Below, piece by piece: positions 9,123 to 16,775 of a DNA stretch of 64,000 nucleotides. The translations under genes and the position numbers were made by a program. Where the stretch lies: the NCBI RefSeq assembly GCF_001578185.1, contig NZ_CP011008.1:3872001-3936000 (forward strand), given 5' to 3'. Below the pieces are notes generated by a model, which had not been told where the DNA came from, searched no databases, and saw nothing but the letters and a program-made list of their open reading frames with translations. This DNA comes from Peribacillus simplex (GTDB lineage Bacteria > Bacillota > Bacilli > Bacillales > DSM-1321). The first letter of the stretch is position 1. Each line of letters starts with the position of its first letter.

Positions 9123-9166
9123 TAGACAAACTCGATAATAATTGAGTTTGTCTACTGTTTTTTATG
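9123..9166 (+). terminator. Intrinsic terminator downstream of the 19-codon ORF
   Basis: TAGACAAACTC (9123-9133) pairs perfectly with GAGTTTGTCTA (9144-9154), followed by CTGTTTTTTATG on the plus strand. No annotated plus-strand gene precedes it except the 19-codon ORF, so it implies a real rightward transcript here. Confidence 0.75.
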
Positions 9167-9186
9167 TTTTTAATATTCGGCCGTTT

Positions 9187-9292
9187 ATTGGAACGTGGGG
9201 CACTCGCTTTCCGCGGGCGGTCCGCCATTGCGCCTGTGGGGTCTCCCTTTGACGCGCTTTTCCCGAAAGGAGCCTCGAACACCCGCTCCAAT
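9187..9292. repeat. GC-rich 106-bp intergenic repeat element bounded by inverted termini
   Basis: The stretch starts ATTGGAACG and ends CGCTCCAAT, imperfect inverted termini. It holds GCACTCGCTTTCCGCGGGCG, the kind of sequence I know as a frequent intergenic repeat in Bacillus/Peribacillus genomes. Its GC content is visibly far above that of its neighbours and it has no ORF. It is probably a non-autonomous palindromic element. Only one copy is visible in this window. Confidence 0.6.
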
Positions 9293-9383
9293 CAACTTTG
9301 TTTTAAGATAGAATCCTTTTACCTATAGTCTATTTAGGCAGAGAACAAGGGGATTAAGGACAGTTCAACTAATCCTGAAGAGT

Positions 9384-9672
9384 AGCTACTATGTGAAAGA
9401 TGAACGAACAAAACAAGTTTGCCTATTCGTTACATGCAGCATCAAACCTCAATGCATTTGTGTTGGGGACGATACGCATGATCGTCATATCTTAGAGCCT
9501 CTGGTTGAACCAATGATTCCAGAAAGTTGGAAAACAGGAGAGTTTCCGCAGATGCAAAGGAAAAGCATGGTATGCGCTGGGTCACTATTCTCTCTAACTG
9601 CTTCAAATCCAATAAAAAATCAAAAAGGTTTCGGAATGTGACCATTCCGAAACCTTTTTGTCTACAAACTGG
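9384..9672 (+). pseudogene. Decayed IS1182-type transposase fragment
   Basis: Two reading frames together give recognisable pieces of an IS1182-family transposase C-terminal half. One has a Cys-rich stretch and then DRHILEPLVE, comparable with the family's TRHIWEPYVE. After a frame change comes KLENRRVSADAKEKHGMRW, matching the family's IERVFADAKEKHGMRW signature. The region between is shortened, the segment after GMRW is deleted, and no intact ORF remains. It overlaps the inverted repeat that serves as the gapB terminator. The residue comparison is from memory of the family, not a search. Confidence 0.6.
9614..9659 (-). terminator. gapB terminator (possibly bidirectional)
   Basis: A perfect 17-bp stem (9622-9638 with 9643-9659, loop TGAC) is flanked by A and T tracts. 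On the minus strand it is followed by TGATTTTTTATT. It probably came with the transposon remnant, since it lies inside the decayed coding region. Confidence 0.85.
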
Positions 9673-9695
9673 GCCCGCTAAAAAATTTAGCAGGC
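9673..9695. repeat. Short palindrome, right copy
   Basis: GCCCGCTAAA and TTTAGCAGGC form an inverted repeat almost identical in its core to the palindrome at 9101-9122. On the plus strand it is followed by ACGATTTTTTC, so it can also act as a terminator. Confidence 0.6.
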
Positions 9696-9707
9696 ACGAT
9701 TTTTTCA

Positions 9708-10745
9708 TTATTTTACTGATAATTCAACTTTGGAAGTTTTTTTCAACTCGGATGCAACTAATTTTACAAGGTCCACTACCCGGTTGGAGTAACCCCACTC
9801 ATTATCATACCAAGCCAGGACTTTAACTTTCCTGTCACCAATCATCATCGTTGTCAAACCATCGATGATGGCAGAGTGAGGATTAGTTTTGAAATCACTG
9901 GAAACCAAAGGTTCCATCGTGAATTCCATGATTCCTTTAAGTTCATTTTCTGAAGCGTCGATGAACGCTTGATTCACTTCATCAATCGTGACATCACAGT
10001 TTAAATCCACAACAAGGTCGACTAGGGACACGTTAGGTGTAGGTACGCGTATCGCCATTCCGTGAAGCTTGCCTTTTAATTGAGGCAACACCAATGAGAT
10101 CGCTTTTGCAGCTCCTGTCGTCGTAGGAATGATGCTTTCCGCAGCGGCACGAGCACGTCTTAAGTCTTTGTGCGGGTTATCGATATTATTTTGATCATTT
10201 GTATAAGAATGTATCGTTGTCATTAAACCATTATTAATGCCGAATTTTTCATCAAGCACTTTTGCAACCGGTCCAAGACAGTTAGTTGTACAAGATGCAT
10301 TGGATATGACATAATGCTTGTCAATTTCCAGAACTTCCTGATTGACGCCCATGACAATGGTAACGTCTTCATTTTTACCTGGTGCTGATAAAATAACCCT
10401 TTTTGCCCCTGCTTCTAAATGAAGAGCCGCTTTAGAACGATCATTGAATTTTCCAGTAGCTTCAATTACAATATCTATGTTCATCTCTTTCCAAGGCAAT
10501 AGCTTTGGATCGCGGTTATTTATCAATTGTACTCGGCGGCCATTCACTACAAGTGAATCATCTTCCGCTATAATGATACCGTCGAATTTACCATGTATCG
10601 TATCATACTTTAGTAAGTGTGCTAAAGTTTCAGCAGGATAGCTTGCATTAATGGCAACAATGTCCAAACTCTCATCTAATATGGCCTTTCGGAAAACCAT
10701 TCTTCCAATTCTCCCAAATCCGTTAATTGCTATTCTTGAATTCAT
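9708..10745 (-). CDS. gapB: Gluconeogenic glyceraldehyde-3-phosphate dehydrogenase GapB
   Basis: GapB runs the GAPDH reaction in the gluconeogenic direction, preferring NADP. Visible are the Rossmann start INGFGRIGRMVFRKA, the catalytic Cys in SNASCTTNC and WYDNEWGYSNRVVDL. The segment INASYPAETLAHLLKYDTIHG is GapB-like rather than GapA-like. The start at 10745 is set by AGGAGG 9 bases upstream (345 residues); the longer frame adds an unlikely hydrophilic extension. It is monocistronic between coaE and speD, as in B. subtilis. CcpN-like operators overlap its promoter, so glucose repression by CcpN is expected. Confidence 0.96.
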   Translation of the reverse strand: MNSRIAINGFGRIGRMVFRKAILDESLDIVAINASYPAETLAHLLKYDTIHGKFDGIIIAEDDSLVVNGRRVQLINNRDPKLLPWKEMNIDIVIEATGKFNDRSKAALHLEAGAKRVILSAPGKNEDVTIVMGVNQEVLEIDKHYVISNASCTTNCLGPVAKVLDEKFGINNGLMTTIHSYTNDQNNIDNPHKDLRRARAAAESIIPTTTGAAKAISLVLPQLKGKLHGMAIRVPTPNVSLVDLVVDLNCDVTIDEVNQAFIDASENELKGIMEFTMEPLVSSDFKTNPHSAIIDGLTTMMIGDRKVKVLAWYDNEWGYSNRVVDLVKLVASELKKTSKVELSVK

Positions 10746-10769
10746 TGTTCGGACCCTCCTGAAAATATT

Positions 10770-10780
10770 AATGTTATACT
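10770..10780 (+). promoter_or_regulatory. Second CcpN-like box at gapB
   Basis: AATGTTATACT on the plus strand matches the CcpN consensus TRTGHYATAYW at 10 of 11 positions. It lies in the gapB 5' UTR, inverted relative to the first box 21 bases upstream. Confidence 0.5.
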
Positions 10781-10801
10781 TATTACCTCTCACATGTAAT
10801 T

Positions 10802-10812
10802 AGTATAACATA
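10802..10812 (-). promoter_or_regulatory. CcpN box overlapping the gapB -10
   Basis: On the minus strand TATGTTATACT matches the CcpN consensus TRTGHYATAYW at all 11 positions and contains the likely -10 TATACT (10802-10807). The -35 region is weak (AGCACA). In B. subtilis CcpN represses gapB and pckA on glucose; the same control is inferred here. Confidence 0.65.
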
Positions 10813-10864
10813 ATTCAATGGAATTGTGCTAATAAAAATGCGGATTGTTTTATTTTTTCAACAC

Positions 10865-10896
10865 AAAAGGAAGAAACCCGAAGATTTCTTCCTTTT
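10865..10896 (-). terminator. coaE terminator
   Basis: A perfect 12-bp stem, AAAAGGAAGAAA with TTTCTTCCTTTT, around TCTTCGGG, followed on the minus strand by a T-rich tract. Confidence 0.85.
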
Positions 10897-10903
10897 ATCA
10901 CAA

Positions 10904-11503
10904 CTATATGACATGCCATTCGCTAAGCAGGGCCTTCACCTGTTTCTTCGTTTCCTTAATGTCCCCATTATTATCGATGACGGCATCCGCTAAAGCCTTT
11001 TTATCAGCCAAGGGCATCTGAGAATGGATCCTGGCAAGCGCATCCTTCTCCGATAGACCATTCCTGTTCATTAAACGTTCCAATTGAACTTGTTCATCGA
11101 CATATATCAAAAGCGTCTTTTCCACCATGAATGTCAGCTTACTTTCAAATAAGAGCGGAATATCCATGAATACCGTTTCTTCCCCTGCAGCGAGTGCCTC
11201 TTCCGTTTTGAGGCGCATCCAATTCCTGACGGCAGGGTGAACGATGCCATTCAATAGCAATCTCTTTTCCTGATCATGGAATATTATCGACCCAAGCTTT
11301 ACGCGATCTATATTCCCATCCGCCAATAAGATATCTTCTCCAAACGCCTCCACAACTTGATGATAGGCGTCTTCACCTGGCTCAACGACAGCACGGGAAG
11401 CCAGATCTGCATCTACAATCGTGAATCCGAGTTCCTGTAAATAGAGGCTGACACTGCTTTTCCCGCTGGCGATGCCTCCAGTGATTCCGATGATTTGTCC
11501 CAT
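10904..11503 (-). CDS. coaE: Dephospho-CoA kinase
   Basis: CoaE phosphorylates dephospho-CoA at the 3' ribose hydroxyl, the last step of coenzyme A synthesis. The 199-residue protein has the P-loop GITGGIASGKSSVS near residue 6 and the family motif DADLASRAVVEPG; FMDIPLLFESKL is also typical. GGGGGAG precedes the ATG. It ends the leftward run polA-mutM-ytaF-coaE, the B. subtilis order, and a strong terminator follows. Confidence 0.97.
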   Translation of the reverse strand: MGQIIGITGGIASGKSSVSLYLQELGFTIVDADLASRAVVEPGEDAYHQVVEAFGEDILLADGNIDRVKLGSIIFHDQEKRLLLNGIVHPAVRNWMRLKTEEALAAGEETVFMDIPLLFESKLTFMVEKTLLIYVDEQVQLERLMNRNGLSEKDALARIHSQMPLADKKALADAVIDNNGDIKETKKQVKALLSEWHVI

Positions 11504-11527
11504 ATGCTCCCCCTTTTAAACCATGTA

Positions 11528-12160
11528 TCATAACTTGAATAAGCCGATTATAATTAATAGTACACCTGGAAGAAAGGTTAAATGCTGGACAACTTTATTA
11601 TTCGAAAGCAATTTCCCGCTTTGCAGTCCGCTCCAAATGAAAATTGAACTCATAACAGCGATGCATACTGCGAGGATAATCGGTGAAATTCCGATCATGG
11701 CTGCTCCGACTCCAGCCCCGAACGCATCCAGTGAAAGTGCAAACCCCAAAACAAGTGCTTCAACACCCGTAATCGTACCTGATTTATCAAAATCGGCATT
11801 CAATGGTTTTTGTAAAATATTAATGGCTACCCCAAGTGATTTAATTTCAAAATTAAAGATGATCTTTTCATGATATCTATCATCTTTCAAATCTTTGTCA
11901 GGCCTAAAGTATTGATATACCATCCAGGCACCAAGAAAGATGAGGATGATGCCCCCGGTTTTTTCAGCCGCCCCGATAGATATGAGCTGACTGATGAATT
12001 GACCGATGACCATCGCTATGCCTAAACTCAAAGCAGAACAAAATGAAATGACCGCTATTGACTTTAAGGGGATTTTCATCTTCCGCATACCGAAAGTCAA
12101 ACCTACGCCAAATCCGTCAATACTAACTGCAAAAGCAAGAAAAATAATTTGTAGCCACAT
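11528..12160 (-). CDS. ytaF: Sporulation membrane protein YtaF
   Basis: The 210-residue protein is strongly hydrophobic with about six membrane segments and two internally similar halves, each containing an AxSxDxFGxG motif (AVSIDGFGVGLTFG near the N-terminus, ALSLDAFGAGVGAA in the second half). This is the architecture of the MntP/YtaF superfamily, in which Asp residues in membrane helices may bind cations. YtaF is the sporulation-linked branch, found between mutM and coaE as here. AAGGAG lies 9 bases before the ATG. Transport substrate unknown. Confidence 0.88.
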   Translation of the reverse strand: MWLQIIFLAFAVSIDGFGVGLTFGMRKMKIPLKSIAVISFCSALSLGIAMVIGQFISQLISIGAAEKTGGIILIFLGAWMVYQYFRPDKDLKDDRYHEKIIFNFEIKSLGVAINILQKPLNADFDKSGTITGVEALVLGFALSLDAFGAGVGAAMIGISPIILAVCIAVMSSIFIWSGLQSGKLLSNNKVVQHLTFLPGVLLIIIGLFKL

Positions 12161-12239
12161 CGGAATATTACTCCTTCCCTTCTCGTTGCTACCCTAGTAT
12201 ATGGTAGGAGCCCATCCGATGTGTTTTAAAAAACATTAG

Positions 12240-13070
12240 TTAAATAAGCGGCTGGCACAACGGGCAAATATGTGTGCCGCGTCCTGCAACAACCAGCTTT
12301 TCAAGTGGCGTGCCGCATGTTTTGCATTCCTCGCCCTTTCGTCCATAGACATTCAGTTCCAACTGAAACATGCCGATTTGCCCTTGAGAGTTGAGGTATG
12401 AACGAATCGTACTCCCACCCTTTTCCACCGCTTCACCCAATGTTGCAATGATTTCCGCATGCAACTTTTTGATTTCCTGCAAGGATAGTGAAGAAGCTAT
12501 TCTCTCCGGATGGATACCGGAACGGAATAATGACTCGTCCACATATATATTCCCAATTCCAACGACAACCGTTTGATCAAGGAGAACCGGCTTGATTTTC
12601 CTGTTGGTTTTGGCCAATTTCGCCCTTAGCCCCTCGACAGTAAAATCTTCAGATAACGGTTCAGGCCCTAAATGCAGCAGCGGCAACCGCTCAAACTCTT
12701 CTCCTTTGGCAAATAGGTGCATCGTTCCGAATTTCCGGACATCCCTGTACCGAAGCTCACTGCCATCCGTGAAAGTGAAGATCACATGTGTATGCTTATC
12801 GTATGGCTCTTCTTTTGGATGCACCCCGTATTTCCCCTCCATCCTTAAATGTGAAACCATCGAATAATCATCCAAGGTGAAAATGAGGAACTTGCCCCGA
12901 CGGCCTATACTCTGAATCGTTTGCCCTCTTAAAGCATCCTGAAACTGTTCGACAGGCTCAGGCGCTTTAATGATCTTTGGCCAGAAGACGGACACTTCCT
13001 TGATCTCTTTTCCAAGTACGAGCTGCTCTAACGTTCTTTTGACTGTTTCCACTTCTGGAAGTTCTGGCAT
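12240..13070 (-). CDS. mutM: Formamidopyrimidine-DNA glycosylase (Fpg/MutM)
   Basis: MutM removes 8-oxoguanine and formamidopyrimidines from DNA and cuts the abasic site. The N-terminal PELPEVETV supplies the catalytic Pro and Glu after Met removal. The helix-two-turn-helix region contains VGIGNIYVDESLFRSGIHP, and the C-terminal zinc finger has the Cys pairs CKTC and CPLC with GRGTHIC between. I place the start at the ATG ending at 13070, since the catalytic Pro must be second; AGGTGA lies 5 bases upstream. Ten bases upstream sits polA, the usual partner. Confidence 0.97.
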   Translation of the reverse strand: MPELPEVETVKRTLEQLVLGKEIKEVSVFWPKIIKAPEPVEQFQDALRGQTIQSIGRRGKFLIFTLDDYSMVSHLRMEGKYGVHPKEEPYDKHTHVIFTFTDGSELRYRDVRKFGTMHLFAKGEEFERLPLLHLGPEPLSEDFTVEGLRAKLAKTNRKIKPVLLDQTVVVGIGNIYVDESLFRSGIHPERIASSLSLQEIKKLHAEIIATLGEAVEKGGSTIRSYLNSQGQIGMFQLELNVYGRKGEECKTCGTPLEKLVVAGRGTHICPLCQPLI

Positions 13071-13089
13071 TACAATCACCTATCTTTTA

Positions 13090-15714
13090 TTATTTGGCAT
13101 CAAACCATGTTGGCCCGAAAGCATAATCCACTTTAAGGGGCACGTTCAATTCAATGGCATTTTCCATTTCCTCCGGAACGATCACCTTAAGGATTTCGAG
13201 TTCCTCGGGAGGAGTTTCAAAAATCAATTCATCATGCACCTGAAGAAGCATTCTCGTTTTCAGCCCTTCACTTTTCAGGCGCTTATTCATATTTATCATC
13301 GCAAGCTTGATGATATCCGCGGCACTGCCTTGAATCGGTGTGTTCATCGCTGTCCGTTCGGCAAAGCTCCTGATGTTGAAATTCCTGCTTGTAATCTCAG
13401 GTATATAGCGCCTTCTTTGCAGCAAAGTCGTGCTATACCCTTTTTGACGTGCCTCATGTATACTTTCTTCCATATATTCCTGAACACCAGGAAAGCTCCT
13501 TAAATACTTCTCGATGAACTCTCCAGCTTCTTTTCTCGTGATGCCAAGACTTTGCGATAGCCCGTAGTCACTTATACCATAAACGATTCCGAAGTTGACG
13601 GCTTTTGCTTGGCGCCTCATGTTCGACGTGACTTCCTCCGCCTTTACATGGAACACATCCATCGCTGTCCTTGTATGGATGTCCATCCCGGCTTGGAATG
13701 CTTCCACCAATCCGCTGTCATTGGCGATATGCGCCAGCACGCGTAACTCGATTTGCGAATAATCCGCAGCAAAAATGATCCAATCCTTTTCGGAAGGAAT
13801 GAAGGCCTGCCTGATTTTCCTGCCTTCTTCCAGTCTGATAGGGATGTTCTGCAGGTTGGGATCTGTAGAACTTAATCGGCCGGTTTGGGTCAATGCTTGG
13901 TTGAACCGGGTGTGCACCTTGTCCGTTTTAGCATTGACCACTTTGAGCAAACCTTCAATATATGTGGATTGCAACTTACCAAGCTGGCGATACAGTAATA
14001 TTTCCTTAACGATATCATGCTGGCTCTCCAGTTTTTCCAGCACATCGGCTGAAGTGGAATAACCTGTTTTGGTTTTCTTCATGACCGGAAGCTCTAACTT
14101 TTCAAAAAGGATGGCCCCAAGCTGTTTAGGTGAATTGATATTGAAAGCCTCTCCAGCCAAATCAAAAATTCGTGCTTCAATGGTTCTTAAGCGAATGGCT
14201 AATTCCTGCCCCATGTTTTTCAGCCGGCCTATATCCACCTTGATGCCCTGCCATTCCATATTAGCCAGGATGATCGACAAAGGCAGCTCCAGTTCCGTTA
14301 ACAGATGATATTGCTCGAACTCTTCCAGTTTATTGATCATCGGTTCTTTAAGAGAAAGGATTGCCTTCGATTTTCTGGCGATATGCTCGCTCAATTCAGC
14401 TTGCCCAGGAATCTTGCGTTTTGCACCTTTTCCATAAAAAACATCATCTGTCTCAAGACGGATTGTACCTTGTGTTTTCGTGATTTCGGCCACTTCATCC
14501 ACTGACTCTGCCGGATCTAGGATATAGGATGCCAAAAACACATCAAAATCGATGCCTTTTATTTCGACGCCTCTATGACGGAGTGCAACAACCGTACGCT
14601 TCGCATCGAAAACCGTTTTCTTTTTTGTTTCATCCTCTGCCCAAGTTTTAAATGCCGCGGAACTCAGAGCATCATCTCCATGGAAGTAAAAATGACCTTG
14701 TTCATTACTGATGGCTATCCCTATAATATCTGCACGATGATAATTATCTTCTAAAGTTTCAACATATAAAGCACTTTCATCTGCAAACATTCCTTCTGTC
14801 ATTTCACCCGTGTGAACCTCTATCTTTTCCTGTTCAAGCGGTACACTTTCCGTTACATCCAATTTATCGAGCAAAGTCGAGAAGCCTAGCTCTTTATAGA
14901 ATGAGATGACTCGTTCCTGATCCATGCCGCTGTACTCAGTCTCGTTTACAGAAACTTCAAGCGGCGCTTCCCTCGTTATTGTAGCCAGCTCTTTACTTAA
15001 TAGAGCCAGGTCTTTATGTTCCTCTATTTTCTCTTTCAATTTTTGTCCGCTTACCTCATCAATCGACTGCAGGAGGTTTTCCACCGTTTCAAATTGATGC
15101 AATAACTTAAGGGCGGTTTTTTCACCAACACCCGGTATGCCGGGAATATTGTCGGAGGCATCTCCCATCAGCCCTTTTAAATCAATGATCTGAAAGGGGG
15201 AAAGACCGTATTTTTCATGTATATGCTTTGGAGTGTATTCCTCAATTTCAGTAATCCCCTTTTTCGTAATGGAAACCGTCGTACTAGGGGAGGATAATTG
15301 TGTTAAATCCTTATCACCGGAAATGACCTTCACCTCAAAACCATCTTTTTCAGCTTGTAAAGACAGCGTCCCGATAATATCATCGGCTTCATAGTTCTCC
15401 AGTTCATACCTTTTTATTTGAAAACAATCAAGCAGCTCACGAATGAAAGGAAATTGCTCAGATAATTCAGGCGGCGTTTTTTGGCGTCCTCCTTTATATT
15501 CTTTGAATGACGCGTGTCTGAATGTCGTTTTACCCGCATCGAATGCAACAAGTATGTGCGTTGGTTTTTCTTCTTCAAGAATGCGGTTGAGCATCATGGT
15601 GAATCCGTAAACGGAATTCGTATGTACCCCTTTATCATTATTCAAGAGCGGAAGTGCAAAAAACGCACGGTATGCAATGCTATTTCCATCTATGAGTACT
15701 AACTTTTTATCCAA
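13090..15714 (-). CDS. polA: DNA polymerase I
   Basis: Pol I fills gaps and removes RNA primers. The 874 residues contain the 5'-3' exonuclease (about 1-290; LVLIDGNSIAYRAFF and GDASDNIPGIPGVGEKTA), a degenerate 3'-5' exonuclease-like domain (about 300-470), and family A polymerase motifs A (DYSQIELRVLAH), B (RRQAKAVNFGIVYG) and C (QVHDELIFE). The proofreading acidic residues appear to be missing from the middle domain, as in other Bacillus Pol I enzymes. The start codon is TTG (15712-15714) with GGAGGAAG upstream. It heads polA-mutM-ytaF-coaE. Confidence 0.98.
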   Translation of the reverse strand: MDKKLVLIDGNSIAYRAFFALPLLNNDKGVHTNSVYGFTMMLNRILEEEKPTHILVAFDAGKTTFRHASFKEYKGGRQKTPPELSEQFPFIRELLDCFQIKRYELENYEADDIIGTLSLQAEKDGFEVKVISGDKDLTQLSSPSTTVSITKKGITEIEEYTPKHIHEKYGLSPFQIIDLKGLMGDASDNIPGIPGVGEKTALKLLHQFETVENLLQSIDEVSGQKLKEKIEEHKDLALLSKELATITREAPLEVSVNETEYSGMDQERVISFYKELGFSTLLDKLDVTESVPLEQEKIEVHTGEMTEGMFADESALYVETLEDNYHRADIIGIAISNEQGHFYFHGDDALSSAAFKTWAEDETKKKTVFDAKRTVVALRHRGVEIKGIDFDVFLASYILDPAESVDEVAEITKTQGTIRLETDDVFYGKGAKRKIPGQAELSEHIARKSKAILSLKEPMINKLEEFEQYHLLTELELPLSIILANMEWQGIKVDIGRLKNMGQELAIRLRTIEARIFDLAGEAFNINSPKQLGAILFEKLELPVMKKTKTGYSTSADVLEKLESQHDIVKEILLYRQLGKLQSTYIEGLLKVVNAKTDKVHTRFNQALTQTGRLSSTDPNLQNIPIRLEEGRKIRQAFIPSEKDWIIFAADYSQIELRVLAHIANDSGLVEAFQAGMDIHTRTAMDVFHVKAEEVTSNMRRQAKAVNFGIVYGISDYGLSQSLGITRKEAGEFIEKYLRSFPGVQEYMEESIHEARQKGYSTTLLQRRRYIPEITSRNFNIRSFAERTAMNTPIQGSAADIIKLAMINMNKRLKSEGLKTRMLLQVHDELIFETPPEELEILKVIVPEEMENAIELNVPLKVDYAFGPTWFDAK

Positions 15715-15771
15715 TTCCGTCTTCCTCCAGTCATACAGGTTTATGCAGTTTTAGCTTCTATTTAAAAACGC

Positions 15772-15834
15772 AAAAAGCCGTTCATTTTCTTTCTCTATTC
15801 TACCATGAGTAGAAGCGGAAAGAAAAATGACGGC
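15772..15834 (-). terminator. Long stem-loop terminator after hflC
   Basis: On the minus strand GCCGTCATTTTTCTTTC pairs imperfectly with GAAAGAAAATGAACGGC and is followed by TTTTTGCG. The loop carries its own TTCTAC/GTAGAA hairpin. It separates hflKC from polA. Confidence 0.65.
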
Positions 15835-15842
15835 AACGGCGA

Positions 15843-16775
15843 TTATTTAGTATTTCCCATTAACAAGCTGGCATATGGGGAATCCGACGGCAGAACGATG
15901 ACCGTTTGATCTCCAATCGTTTTTTTGTAGGAGTCAAGAGTCCGGTATAGTTTATAGAATTCGGGATCTTTGGAAAACGACTTATTATAGATTATCGCTG
16001 CTTCCCCTTCTCCTTCAGCCCTGATAACTTCTGCATCAGCTTCTGCAGTCGAGAGCAATTCTTTCACTTTACGATCAGTATCCGCAATGATACGATTTTT
16101 CTTCGCATCACCTTTGGATAGGTACTCTTGCGCTTTCGATTCCCGCTCTGAAATCATCCTCTTGAAGACGGATGCTTCATTTTCGGCTGGCAGGTCAGTC
16201 CGCTTTATCCGGACATCCGTCAGGCTGATGCCATAACTGTCCTTTTGCAGCAGTTCGTTGACTTTTTCTGTTATGCGGTCGTTTAAACTTCCCCTGGATG
16301 ACTTCTCATCATTGATGATTTCATCATAATTCAGCTGGCCAAGCTCTGAACGAACTGCCGAATAGATGAACTCTTCCATTTTCGTTTCGGCATTCTGTAG
16401 CGTCCTTGCATTTGTAATCAATTTCTTCGGATCTTCTATTCTCCATACTGCATAGTTGTCGATCAGCATCCGCTTTTTATCTTTCGTATTGATTTCCGCC
16501 TCGGATACATCAGAACTCATCTGATACTTCGGCAAGGTCATGACGCTCTGGATGAATGGCACTTTTACCTTCAAACCCGGGGTTTTATCAATTCTTACCA
16601 CTTCACCGAATTGACGGACGACTTTATATTCGCCCTCTTTGACGATATATACATTGGTGAAGATGATTAGCAGCAACGCGAATAAAATAATGAGGAAAAT
16701 GCCAATTTTCACGTAGCCTCTCCAATGAAAATCACCTTTTTTCAACTCAGAGAAATCTATTATTTTTCCACTCAT
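15843..16775 (-). CDS. hflC: HflC, SPFH-domain regulator of the FtsH membrane protease
   Basis: HflC and HflK form a large membrane-anchored SPFH/stomatin ring that encloses and modulates FtsH. The 310-residue protein has one membrane segment at about 24-46 (IGIFLIILFALLLIIFTNVYIV). The SPFH domain begins EYKVVRQFGEVVRIDKTPGLKVKVPF, and a charged coiled-coil (KAQEYLSKGDAKKNRIIADTD region) and an HflC C-terminus follow. The ATG overlaps the hflK stop in an ATGA. As far as I know B. subtilis lacks hflKC, so this pair is an insertion relative to that backbone. Confidence 0.92.
   Translation of the reverse strand: MSGKIIDFSELKKGDFHWRGYVKIGIFLIILFALLLIIFTNVYIVKEGEYKVVRQFGEVVRIDKTPGLKVKVPFIQSVMTLPKYQMSSDVSEAEINTKDKKRMLIDNYAVWRIEDPKKLITNARTLQNAETKMEEFIYSAVRSELGQLNYDEIINDEKSSRGSLNDRITEKVNELLQKDSYGISLTDVRIKRTDLPAENEASVFKRMISERESKAQEYLSKGDAKKNRIIADTDRKVKELLSTAEADAEVIRAEGEGEAAIIYNKSFSKDPEFYKLYRTLDSYKKTIGDQTVIVLPSDSPYASLLMGNTK

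Noticed and set aside
9442..9708. 88-residue minus-strand ORF after gapB
   Set aside because: It is the antisense of the transposase remnant, with no ribosome site, and it crosses the gapB terminator.
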